A stretch of DNA of 64,000 bases from Neocallimastix lanati (nom. inval.) (Eukaryota; Neocallimastigomycota; Neocallimastigomycetes; Neocallimastigales; Neocallimastigaceae): NCBI GenBank assembly GCA_016946835.1, contig JACVTC010000044.1:310001-374000 (forward strand). The letters are read 5' to 3'. Below are positions 25,050-36,721 of this stretch, one piece after another; position 1 is the first letter of the stretch, and each line of letters opens with the position of its first letter. Both the position numbers and the translations under genes were made by a program. Below the pieces are notes generated by a model, which was not told the origin of the DNA, searched no databases, and was given only the letters and a program-made list of their open reading frames with translations.

Positions 25050-25715
25050 AAAGATGCTGAAATCAATGAATCCATTATAATATTTCAATATCCCAATAAA
25101 ATATTATTTTATGGCCCATGGAAACATCATTTCTTCTCATAGTTTTAATTTCCATCATAATGTATCCACTGTTCCTGGATCATCTGATGCTCCTCTTTTG
25201 AATAATAATTATAAAGTAGTAAGAGTTCATAAATTGTGGTTATCTAAGGAAGAAAGTGAAACTTTTGTGAATGCCGCTGTTAAATTCAGTGAGATTGAAT
25301 TTGCTATACGAATATTATATAACAATAAATTTGTTGATGAAAAAGAAAGAGCTAGAAAATCAGTACGACCATTACTTGATTCTGAAATAATAATATTAAA
25401 TGAATATAGACTAAAATTTGTGCTCTCCTTCAATGAAATAAAAAAATAAAAAAAAATATCAACAAATAAAGTAGAATTACTAAAAAAATTTCTATTTCAA
25501 TGTAATTTATATTGAATTCTTTATTATTTTATAGGACAAATTTTACTTTGTATATAACAATATATCAATTTATAGTTTATAAAACTTAAAAAAATTAGAT
25601 TGGTCACATATAATTCAAAATAGTAATGAATTAGATGATAATATTATTTCCCAAATCAAAGAAAAAGAACATATTTTAATTACATAGTTAAATTTAACGG
25701 AATTAAATATTTATA
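25050..25715 (+). pseudogene. 5'-truncated serine protease exon (fifth copy)
   Basis: It enters at AEINESIIIFQYP, so the His and Asp strands are absent. It shifts frame near 25108, then reads MAHGNIISSHSFNFHHNVST and GSSDAPLLN, in which the oxyanion Gly is Asp. It stops at 25449 and continues in broken frames to the C-terminal domain (LDWSHIIQNSNELDDNII). It is clearly dead. Confidence 0.85.
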
Positions 25716-26155
25716 AAATTCTTAATTGAAAAAATCCGCTAATAATGATAATGTATATATGAAATATAAGATATAATATATATATATAAATTAATAAGTA
25801 AATAATTAAATATTTAAAATTGATAATGTTTTTGTTATTGCTTTCTTTAATAATTTTATTATTATTATAAATATAAAAATTATGGTTAAGATTATTATAA
25901 AGATATAAGTATGATAATAGGGTTGGGATTATTATCATATTATTCAAAAAAAAAAAAAAAAATTTAAAGTAGCGTTAATTAGTAATAAACTATTATAATT
26001 TAAAAGAAAATAAATAATATAAATTGATGATTTATATAATTTTAGAAAAAAAAAAAAAAAACATAAAATAATGTAGTTTAATATATTATATTTAATTTAA
26101 TTTATTTTATTTTAATACAGAATTATTAAAATATATATATATATTAGTGTGAGGA

Positions 26156-26194
<39 letters not shown>

Positions 26195-26800
26195 CAATAA
26201 AAATAAATATTTATTATGATTAAATTTTACTATTATTATTATAAATATTATTTTTATTTATTTATGCAATAATCTATGAAAAGATAAATAATAAAATTTA
26301 ATATTAATAATAAATATTATTATTTAGTAAATAAAAAATAAAAGTTTTTAAATATTTAAATATTAAATATTAAAAAAAAAAAAAAAAGAAATAATTTAAT
26401 ATTTAACTGTATATTAAAAATAACTTTTTTTTTTTTTTTTTTTTTTTTCTATTTTTACTAGATTATTTATAACTTTTATCAAAAATATTTATTAATTTAT
26501 TAAATATTTAAATACTTTTATTAAAGTTTTAAAATTTTATAAAATACTGCGCAAGAATTTAAAAGGTTAAAAGGTGTAAAAATGATCAATTAATTATTTA
26601 GATATTATTTTTTTAATTTTAATAATTATATCTTAAATTATTATCCTTTTTACATCTTTTAAATTATTAATATTTATTTTTTTTATTTTTTTATTTATTT
26701 AAAATTATTATTAGATTATTAGTTTTATTTATATTTTGATAAATTATAAAACGTGTGATAAAGCATTTTATTTTTTAAAGCTTTAATTCTAATGTATATT
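25716..26800. other. flank with decayed leader block, poly-T and AT-rich DNA
   Basis: A damaged leader block lies at 26023-26060 (ATG has become TTG). Long T or A runs lie at 26160-26194 and 26426-26449. No gene is seen. Confidence 0.5.
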
Positions 26801-27190
26801 TATTATTATTATAGTTTATTATATATGATAAATTTCTCTCCAAACACTCTAGTTTAAAGAAAAATTTATACAAACGAGATCACTTTATTACTTTTTAAAG
26901 TATTTGTAAAGTGACCTTTATTATTTATATTTACCCTTTAAATATAAATAATATTTTTTAAAATATTTAATATAAACTACAAATAAAAATATAATAATTT
27001 TTTTAATAACACTAATAATTAATAAACACGTATTATTAATTATACTAGTTAATTTTAAATATTTTATTTATTAATAATAATATTTCATTATTAAGTTTCT
27101 TCTTTTCTTTTTCTTTTGTTTAATTTTCTTCTTTCCTTCTAAAATAAACAAAAGTTCACTTGTATTTTATTATTATTATTAAAGATAATA
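26801..27190. repeat. second copy of the 22150-22570 block
   Basis: It shares GATAAATTTCTCTC, ATCACTTTATTACTT...AAAGTGACC (hairpin 26879-26911), TTTACCCTTTAAATATAAAT and AAAATAAACAAAAGTT with 22150-22570 in the same order. The copies have diverged by many indels. Confidence 0.75.
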
Positions 27191-27631
27191 AACTATTTTT
27201 TTTTTTTAAAAAAAAAAAATTTAATTTTAAATTTATATATTTTAAATTTATTTAAATTTTTATTAAAATTATATATATATAATTTATTTATTTTATTATT
27301 AATTTATTTATTTATTAACTTTTAAAAAATTTTGTGAAATGAAACTTTTCCTAAATGAAATTTTTCACAATGAAATTTTCCGAAATTAATACAAATAATT
27401 TTCCAAAATGCACTTCCCCCATATATATATATATAAATAAATAAATAAATAAATAAATTTATATATATATATAAATAAACAAAGAAAAAATTACAAATAA
27501 AAATGTTTCCTTAAGAAATTGACAAAATAAAACTTTATATAAAGTTTTATGAATATATTTTAATATATTATAAAATTTTATTTTATAATATATTATAATA
27601 ACAAAAAAGAAGGAAAGGAAGAAGAATACAG

Positions 27632-27663
<32 letters not shown>

Positions 27664-27679
27664 AATGAAAAGGAGAATT
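27191..27679. other. gene-free AT-rich stretch
   Basis: It contains (AAAT)n near 27435-27460 and a poly-A run at about 27634-27661; nothing coding is seen. Confidence 0.6.
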
Positions 27680-27890
27680 ATATAATGGAAAAATTAATAA
27701 TAAAGATAATAATGAAACTTTATTAATTTATGAATGAAAGTATGGTAATATCAAAGAGGTGAAAAAAACAAATAAAATTATGTTGAAACAAATTCTCCTA
27801 TTCTTATTAAAATAATAAAATAATATTATTTTGAAAATAAATGAAAAAATAGAAATGGAGAAAATCTACTTTATATTTATTTTATTTTAA
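27680..27890 (+). pseudogene. ankyrin C-terminal scraps
   Basis: One frame reads NNETLLIYE*KYGNIKEVKK, matching the GNDTLLTLECKKGNIEEVEK start of the C-terminal repeats, then INEK and NGENLLY pieces. Stops and shifts make it dead. It corresponds to the scrap at 20500-20765. Confidence 0.6.
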
Positions 27891-27944
27891 TTCTACCTTA
27901 CTTTGTATATATATTAGTAAATGTTGAAATAATATAATCTCTCT

Positions 27945-27990
27945 TATATATATGTATATATAAAAGAGAGATAAGACTAAGTAATAATTT
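27945..27990. repeat. palindrome, conserved with 20812-20858
   Basis: ATCTCTCTTATATATAT pairs with ATATATAAAAGAGAGAT around a 1-2 nt centre, giving a long perfect-looking hairpin at the same spacer position as in the other copy. Confidence 0.7.
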
Positions 27991-28469
27991 ACCTTAAATA
28001 ATAATTCATTTTTAAGTCAAGATTTCATATTTAATATTATTATTTAGATACTTACTTTATAACTCTTTCATTTCTATCTAATTATTGTTTCAACTAAAGA
28101 TTTTCATCTAAAAGACTTTTTATTATATTCTATTATTTTTATTTTTTTTTTTTGTTTTCTAAAATGAAATAAATAACATATAATTTATAAATTATGTATT
28201 ATTTTTAAATTTAACAATAACAAAGTGATTTTTTTAACTAACTAACATGCTAAATAAATAAATAAATAAAAAATTAAAAAGTTTAAATATAAATTAAAAT
28301 AAAGCTTAGAGAAAGTTTATAGTAAAAATTTTATGTAATTTTTTCAAATTAGGAGAATTTATTTTATTAATTTATTATTTTATTTTCTTTTTTTTTTTTT
28401 TTTTTTTTTTTTAAATATAAATCTGTTAATGTATTGAAAAAAATTTAATAAAGAATTGAATAATAAATA

Positions 28470-28640
28470 ATTAAATAATATAATAAATAATAAATAATAA
28501 ATAATAAATAATAAATAATAAATAATAAATAATAAATAATTGAATAATTAAATAATGGAATAATAAATAATAAATAGGTAAATAATAAAAAGAGTATTTA
28601 TTAATAAGTAATAAATAAATAAGTAAATAAATACATAAAT
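28470..28640. repeat. AATAAAT-type satellite
   Basis: AATAAT/AATAAAT heptamers with AAAAAGAGTATTTATTAATA. It is the reverse orientation of 15245-15725 and the same type as 51500-52270. The adjoining spacer 27990-28470 holds no gene. Confidence 0.75.
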
Positions 28641-28748
28641 AATAAATAGATGTTATAATATAGAACAACGCTTACATAAATAATGCTATGTAGCTATAAT
28701 TATAATGTATTTAATTATTGTTAATGTAAAAGAGTATAAATAATATAG

Positions 28749-28785
28749 ATGGATGATACATATAATAAATTAGCTTTAAATTTTG
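28749..28785 (+). CDS. leader exon, unit 4 (possibly coding)
   Basis: This is the counterpart of 8944-8979 with one extra base, ending in G before GTAAAAA at 28786. Here the reading frame MDDTYNKLALNF would splice (intron 28786-29081) in phase with GILFMMSSSKVDYKN of the ankyrin exon. In this unit the leader could therefore supply the true N-terminus, unlike units 2 and 3 where the frame does not match. Confidence 0.35.
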
Positions 28786-29081
28786 GTAAAAAAAAAAAAA
28801 TGAAATAAAATAAAATAATATGTATTTTTATTTAATTTGAATTTATTAAAAAAAATATATATATATATGTATATGTATGTATATAAAATTTTTCCTTTAG
28901 AAATTGACGAAAATAAAAATATTTTTAAATATATTTTAATACATTTGTATTTTAATAAATAAAAAAATATACAAATAAATATTAAAAAAAAAAAAAAAAA
29001 AAAGAAATGCTTATATAAAATTATAAAATATAATTTATTTTATTAATTCAATTTGAAATAAAAATATTTATATAATAAAAG

Positions 29082-32000
29082 GGATTCTATTTATGATGAG
29101 TTCTTCCAAAGTAGACTATAAAAATCTCTTAAATGCAATTTCAAGAAATGATATTCAAAAAGCAAAGGATATTTTAGATAAGTCCATTGAAAATCAAGAA
29201 ATTTTGAATTTAAATGAAAAAGACAATATTGGATATTATCCACTTCTCTGGGCCACTTTTAAAAATAATATTGAAATAGTTAAATTATTAATTGATTATG
29301 TCAATAAAAATAATATTGTTTTAAAAATAAATGAACAGGATAATAATGGGTATTATCCACTCTACTGGGCCCCATATAATAATAATATTGAAATATTAAA
29401 ATTATTAATTGATTATACCAATAAAAATAATATTGTTTTGAATTTGAATGAAACAGATAATGATGGGCGTTATCCACTTTTCTGGGCCACTTCTAATAAT
29501 AATATTGAAATAGTTAAATTATTAATTGATTATGCCAATAAAAATAATATTGTTTTGAAAATAAATGAACAGGGTAATAAAGGGCGTTATCCACTTCTCT
29601 GGGCCACTTCTAATAATAATGTTGAAATAGTTAAATTATTAATTGATTATGCCAATAAAAATAATATTGTTTTGAAAATAAATGAACAGGGTAATGATGG
29701 GGGATATCCACTTTACTCGGCCATTTATGAAAATAATATTGAAATAGTTAAATTAATAATAGATTATGCCAATAAAAATAATATTTTATTGAAAATAAAT
29801 GAACAGAGTAATAATGGGTATTATCCACTCTACTGGGCCCCATATAATAATAATATTGAAATAGTTAAATTAATAATAGATTATGCCAATAAAAATAAAA
29901 TTGTTTTGGAAATAAATAAACAGGATAATAAATTTGGAAATTATCCACTTTTAATTGCCACTAACAATGATAATATTGAAACAGTAAAATTATTAATAGA
30001 TTATGCCAATAAAAATAATATTGCTTTAAAAATAAATGAAAAAAATTACAAAAGAGATTATCCACTTTCCTTGACCATATATAATAAAAATATTGAAATA
30101 GTTAAATTATTAATAGATTATTCCAATGAAAATAATATTATTTTGAAAATAAATGAAGTTGATGATAATGGATCTTATCCACTTCTCTTGGCCACTTATA
30201 AAAATAATATTGAAATAGTTAAATTATTAATGGATTATGCCAATAAAAATAATATTATTTTGGAAATAAACGAAAAAAATGATGATGGATGGTATACACT
30301 TTTAATTGCAGTTGATAATAATAATATTGAAATGGTTAAATTATTAATTGATTATACCAATAAAAAAGAAATTGCTTTGGAAATAAATGAAAAAAATGAA
30401 CAAGAAATTTATCCACTTTTAAGTGCCACTAATGGTAATAAAATTGAAATGATTAAATTATTAATTGATTATGCCAATAAAAATAATATTGTTTTGGAAA
30501 TAAATGAAAAAGATGTTGATGGAAAGTATCCACTTTTAATAGCCACTCGTAAAAATAATATTGAAATAGTTGAATTATTAATAGATTATGCAAATGAAAA
30601 GAATATTGTTTTGGAATTAAACAGCAGTGACAATAGTGAATATTTCCCAATATTTTGGACTATGAATCATAATAATATTGACATGTTTAAATTATTGGTG
30701 GAATATTCCAAGGAAAATGGAATAAAATTGATAATCGATGAATTTGATATTGAAAATTTAATTTCAAAAAATAATGAAAATATAAATTTAAAGAATATTT
30801 CTGATATAAATATTGAATTTATAGAATTAATTTATTTTTATAAAAATGAAATTATAATTAAAGTAAAATTTAGTGGAAATAGTTATTTTTTGAAAAGACT
30901 TAATGAATTTAATGAAGATGAAAAAAAAGATGAAGAGAAAACTGAAAAAGAAAAAATTGAAAAAAAAAAATTGAAATAGATCTAAAGAAAGAAAATGAAT
31001 TATTAAAAGAAGAATTAAAAAAAATAAGAAATAAAATAGAAAAACTAGAAAAGGAGATAGAAATTAAAAAAGAATTAGAAAGAAAGCTTTTTGAAGCAAT
31101 TAATAATATAAATATTCAAAATGTAAAAGAAATTTTAGATGACTCCATTGAAAAAAAAATTATTTTAGAATTAAATCAAAAAAATGAATATAAATTTTAT
31201 CCACTTTTAAAAGCCACAGATAATAATAATGTTGAAATAGTTAAATTGTTAATAAATTATTCTAATAATAGCAAAATCATTTTAGATTTAAACAAACAAG
31301 ATGAAGATGGATTTTATCCACTTCTCTTGGCCACTAATAGAGATAATATTGAAATAGTTAAATTATTAAATGAATATGCCAATAAAAATAATATTGTTTT
31401 AAAAATAAATGAACAGAATAAGAAAGGAAATTATCCACTTTTAAGTGCCACAAATAATAATAATATTGAAATGATTAAATTATTAATAGATTATGCCAAT
31501 AAAAATAATATTATTCTGAAGATAAATGAAGCTGATGATAATGGGAATTATCCACTTCTTCTTGCCACTAGTATAAATAATATTGAAGCAGTAAAATTAT
31601 TAATAGATAATGCCAATAAAAGTAATATTGTTTTGAAAATAAATGAACAAACTAAAAATGGGGATAATCCACTTCTCTTTGCTACTAGTAATAATAATAT
31701 TGAAATAGTTAAATTATTAATTGATTATGCCAATAAAAATAATATTGTTTTGAAAATGAATGATCAGGTATTATTTAAGGTAATTGAAAAAGGAAATATA
31801 GATTTAGTAAAATACATTGTAGAACATGGAGCAAATATAAATAAAGAAATTGAAAATGGTGAAACACCAGTTTTTAAGGCAATTGAAAGTGGAAATATGG
31901 ATATAGTAGAATATTTAGTAGAACATGGATCAGATATAAATAAAAAAAACAGGAATAATGAAACACCAGTATTTGGTGCATGTAAAAGTGGAAATAAACA

Positions 32001-34436
32001 TATAGTAGAATGTTTAGTAGAACATGGAGCAGATATAAATAAAGAAAATAAAGATGGTGAAACACCATTATTTAAGGCTTGTGAAAGTGAAAATAAGGAA
32101 TTATTAGAATACTTAGTAGAACATGGAGCAGATATAAATAAAGAAAATAAATACAATGAAACCCCATTATTAAAAGCATGTATAAGAAGAAATAAAGATT
32201 TAGTGGAATACTAAATAGAACATGGTGCCAATAAAAATAATATTATTTTTAAAATAAATAAAAATGAAGAGTATCCACTTTTGAGTGCCTCCCCTACAAA
32301 TAATAATGAGATGGATAACCTATTAATAGATTATGCCAATATTATTTTAGAATTAAATGAAAAAGATAGAAATGGATATTATCCACTTTTAAAAGCCACT
32401 AAATATAATAATATTAAAATGGTTCAATTTTTTATGAATTATATCAGTAAAAAGAATATTATTTTAGATATAAATGAAAAAGATGAAAAAGGAAATTATC
32501 CACTTTTAATCACCACTGATAATAATAATATTGAAATGGTTAAATTATTAGTAGATTATGTTAATAAAAATAATCTTATTTTGGAAATAAATAAAAAAAA
32601 TAAAAATGGAAAGCATCCACTTTTGAGTGCCACTCGTACAAATAATATTGAAATTACTAAATTATTAATTGAATATGCCAATAAAAATAAAATAATTTTG
32701 AAATTGAATGAAAAAAGTTGGTATGAATGTTATCCTCTTTTAAGTGCTACTTCAGTTGATAGGTTATGCCAATGAAAATAATATTATTTTGGAATTAAAT
32801 GAAAAAAATAAAGAAGGTGTTTATCTACTTTTAATCGCAACTTTTTTGAATAATGTTGTGATGGTTAAATTATTAATAAATTATGCTAATAAAAATGAAA
32901 TTATTTTAAAATTAAATGAAAAAGATAAAAATGGATATTATCCCCTTTTAAAAGCCACTAAACATAATAATATTGAAATGGTTCAATTATTAATAGATTA
33001 TCCCACTGAAAATAAAATTATTTTAGATATAAATGAAAAACAGAAATATGGATGGTATCCACTTTTACTGGCCTCTCGTAACAGTAATATTGAGATGGTT
33101 AAATTATTAATCGGTTATGCCAATGAAAATAATATTATTTTGGAGTTAAATGAAAAAAATAAAGAAGGAGTTTATCCGCTTTTTGTTGCAACTTTAATGA
33201 ATAATACAAAGATGGTTAAATTATTAATAAATTATGCTAATGAAAATAATATTATTTTGGAATTAAACGAAAAAAATAAAGGAGTTTATCCACTTTTGAG
33301 TGCCACTTGCATGAATAATATTGAAATAGTTAAATTATTAATTGAATATGCCAATGAAAAAAATATTATTTTGGAATTAAATGAAAAACAAAAATATGGA
33401 TGGTATCCACTTTTAAGAGCCATTTCTAAAAAGAATATTATATTAGTTAAATTATTAATAGGTTATGCAAATGAAAATAATATTATTTTGGAATTAAATG
33501 AAAAAAATAATAATAGAGAGAATTCACTTTTGTGTGCCATTCGTACAAATAATATTGAAATATTTCAATTATTAATAGGTTATGCCAATCAAAATGGAAT
33601 TATTTTGAATTTGAATGAAAAAGATAAAAATGGAATTAATTCAATATTTTGGTCAATGAATCATAATAATCCTGAAATGTTTAAATTATTGCTTGAGTAT
33701 TCTTTGGAAACAGGATTAAAATTAATCATCGATGAAAATAATATTAATGCATTAATTTCAAAAAATTATAAATTTGTAAATTTAAAAAATATTTCAGATG
33801 TCAGTAATGAATTTATTAAATTTATATATTTATATAAAAATAAAAATATAATTGAAGTAATATATAGTGAAAATAGTTATTTATAGAAAAAACTTAATGT
33901 ATTTTTTGAAAATGAAAAAAAGGAACAAAGGAATAATGAAAAAGAGAAAATTGATCAAAAAGAAATAAGTAATGATACCTTATTGACATTGGAATGTAAA
34001 AAAGGTAATATTGAAGAAGTAGAAAAATTAATTAATAATGGAATGAATATCAATGAAAAAAATAAGGATGGAGATACACCGTTAATAATCGCTTGTAAAA
34101 ATGGCAATATGGATTTAGTAAAATGTTTATTAAAGTATAAAGAAATTGATATCAATAAGGAATCCGATTATGGTATTAATCCATTATTGGTAGCATGTTT
34201 TTTTAAAAATAAAAATTTAGTAGATTTTCTCTTAGATCATAATGCCGATGTTTATAAACAAGATAATGAATATAATTTACCATTACATATTGCATGTTAT
34301 CTAAATAGTACTGAAATAATGGAATCTTTAATAAGCAAAAACAATAAAAAAAATAATGTACTTAATGGAAATTCGTATACACTAATAGATATTGCAACAG
34401 AATTACATAATAAAGAAATGCTACATATTTTACATG
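29082..34436 (+). pseudogene. giant chimeric ankyrin exon of fusion, unit 4, broken
   Basis: This is the largest copy. It runs openly from MMSSSKVDYKNLLNAISRND (29093) through about fourteen 39-residue repeats and a spacer module to 30979. The frame is then broken by an A11 run (30960-30970). It next reads a coiled coil (ENELLKEELKKIRNKIEKLE), a second N-terminal-like cap, more 39-residue repeats, and at about 31766-32211 five canonical 33-residue ankyrin repeats (DIVEYLVEHGSDINKKN type). A TAA at 32212 replaces Leu. The frame continues to about 32760, where a deletion of roughly one third of a repeat shifts it. It continues from 32744 to a TAG at 33884-33886 (Leu in relatives), and is then open to the splice donor at 34437. 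Two nonsense and two frameshift lesions make it a pseudogene unless assembly errors contribute. Confidence 0.8.
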
Positions 34437-34580
34437 GTAAATTTTTAAATTATATATATATATATTTATTTATTTATTTAACTTTTAAATAATAGTTTTG
34501 TAAATTAATTGTCATTATACATTAATTTTAAAATAAAAAAAATATATATATGTAAATTTTATTATATTTTTAAAAAAAAG

Positions 34581-34629
34581 GACAAGAAATTAAAAAAAAA
34601 TCAAATAATAGAATTAAACACTCTACTAG
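34581..34629 (+). CDS. 49-nt linker exon, unit 4
   Basis: It encodes QEIKKKSNNRIKHST in phase between introns 34437-34580 and 34630-34825, with the same donor GTAAAC and a GAAAG acceptor. It is length-conserved with units 1 and 3. Confidence 0.55.
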
Positions 34630-34825
34630 GTAAACTTTAATACTATAAATATTTTGTTAATTTATTTTTTTTTTTTTTTTTTTTTTTTTGGAATGATATA
34701 TTTCATTTATTTTGTTTCAAATATTAAAAATTTAATAATTTATTCTATTTTTTTTTTTTTAACTTTTAATTTATATAAATATGTCATTTTTATTATTTAT
34801 ATTATTTTTAAAAAAAAATTGAAAG

Positions 34826-35921
34826 ATCTTTATCAGATAGATCAAATGAAAAAGCTTTTTCAAAAGAAAGTTTAATATCATTTGATACTATTATTAATAA
34901 TATAAAGCGTTCAATATGTAAAATAGAGGTAAAAGAAGATAATGGTATCAGCTATGGTACAGGATTTTTTGTTGAAATTCAAATTCCATCAAGAAAATAT
35001 CCATTGTATGGCTTAATGACAAATAATCATGTATTAGATGAAGAATTTCTTAAACCAGGTACAACAATTCCTATATCTTTTCATAATGATAATAATGAAA
35101 GATATTCAATATTAATAAACGATGAAGACTTTGCATTTACATCAGAATTAATTGATGTTACTTTTATAGAATTAAATGAAGAAATGAAAAAAAAAATTAA
35201 TCCCTACTTTCTTCAATCTAGTAATGAAGAAGCTAAAATCAATGAATCCATTATAATATTTCAATATCCCGAGGGAAAGTTTTCTATGGCCCATGGAATA
35301 ATCACTTTCTCTCATAGTTTTAATTTCCATCATAATGTGTCCACTGATCCTGGATCATCTGGTGCTCCTCTTTTGAATAATAATTATAAAGTAGTAGGAG
35401 TTCATAAATCTTCATTATCTAAGGGAGAAAGTAAAATATTTGTGAATGTGGCTGTTAAATTCAGTGAAATTGAATTTGCTATCCAAATATTATATAACAA
35501 TAAATTTATTTATGGAAATGAAAGAGCTAGAAAATCAGTACGACCATTACTTGATTCTGAAACAAAAGTATTAAATGAATATGGATTAAAAATTGTACTC
35601 TCCTCCCATGAAATCGAAAAATTAAAAGAAAAAAAAGTATCAGACTATGAAATAGAATTAATTGAAAAGTCTCTATTTCAATGTGATTTATATGGAAATT
35701 CTTTATTATTTTATCGAACAAATTATGCATGGTATATTACAATATTATCCGAAAATAACAATATATCCAAATATAGATTAAAAAACTTAAAAAAAAAATT
35801 AGATTGGTCACCTATAATTCCGAATAATAATGAATTAAATAAGAAAATTATTTCCAAAATTAAAGAAGAAGAATCTATTTTAATTACATGGTTAAAGTTA
35901 ACTGAATTAAAATATTTATAA
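34826..35921 (+). CDS. serine protease exon of fusion, unit 4, intact triad
   Basis: It is open from the acceptor at 34826 (SLSDRSNEKAFSKESLISF) to the stop at 35921, with GTGFFVEI, His in LMTNNHVL, Asp in ELIDVTFIEL and Ser in GSSGAPLLN all present, then the C-terminal NYAWYITIL domain. No in-frame ATG precedes the first protease strand; the first Met is in GLMTNNH, four residues before the catalytic His. The domain can therefore only be made whole by splicing to upstream coding sequence. This is the best single argument for the fused-gene model. Because the ankyrin exon upstream is broken, this copy may now be silent or made from a shorter transcript. Confidence 0.8.
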
Positions 35922-36479
35922 AATTCTTAATTGAAAAAATTTGCTAATATTTCAAACGTATTATATATTTAAAAATTAAAAAGTAAATAATTCAATAATT
36001 TAAAAAAGAAGATAGTATTACAAAGATAATATAACATTAAATAAACTAAATTAATAGTTTCTTTTAAAAAGTTGTATTAAATTAATAAATATTATATTAT
36101 TTATTATTAAACACAATAATTTAAGAAAAAATATAGAATAATTGTTATAATTTTTGGTATTTTCGTTTTAATGATTATTATAAATATTTATTATTGAAAT
36201 TATTATTGTTAATGTGTTGCTATTTTTTTTTTATTATTATTAAAGATATTGTCATTAATTTAAAAATAATATTTGAAAATAATAATAGTTATTAGTATTA
36301 GTATAGTTGAGATTATCCTAATTATAATACCAATAAAAAATAATTAAATTTTATTTACTTTATTATTTTACTGAATGTGTAGTAATAGTTTTTTATTTAT
36401 TTAATTAATAAAATTTTATTAAAAAAATTTCAATGTTGGGACCTTCATAAAACGAAAATCTAATAAAGCTAAATTTTAA
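35922..36479. other. 3' flank of unit 4
   Basis: No gene is seen. It is homologous to 21540-21990 and 19830-20000 (ATTACAAAGATAATATAACA, TTTTTGGTATTTTCGTTTTA). Confidence 0.6.
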
Positions 36480-36721
36480 GAACAATTTTAAAAACTAAAT
36501 ATAAAAGTTTTAAATTGGGTAATCTGTAAAATAATCTTTTGTTAGTTTTATTTTTTTATAATTATTAATAAAAAAGATTAAGAAGAGAATATTTTATTTT
36601 ATTTTTAGGGATCTTAGAACAAGTTATATCACTCATGACACAATACATTAATTTATTCATAACAAATAATTTAATGTATTTAAATTAATAATAAAAATGA
36701 ATGTTATTTTTATTTCCAACA
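36480..36721 (-). mobile_element. copia LTR (element 2, 3' side)
   Basis: The polypurine tract TTGAGGGGGAA (minus strand of 36722-36732) is directly followed by TGTTGGAAATAAAAATAACA at 36721. The far LTR end is not resolved and is given approximately. Confidence 0.6.

Noticed and set aside
31764-32156. 130-residue minus-strand ORF, and similar ones at 1906, 11066, 12062, 12509, 17675 and 33955
   Set aside because: They are antisense shadows of regular ankyrin repeats, repeating with the same period.
34654-34875. 73-residue Phe-rich ORF before the unit 4 protease
   Set aside because: It lies across intron 2 (poly-T) and is out of frame with the protease; low complexity.
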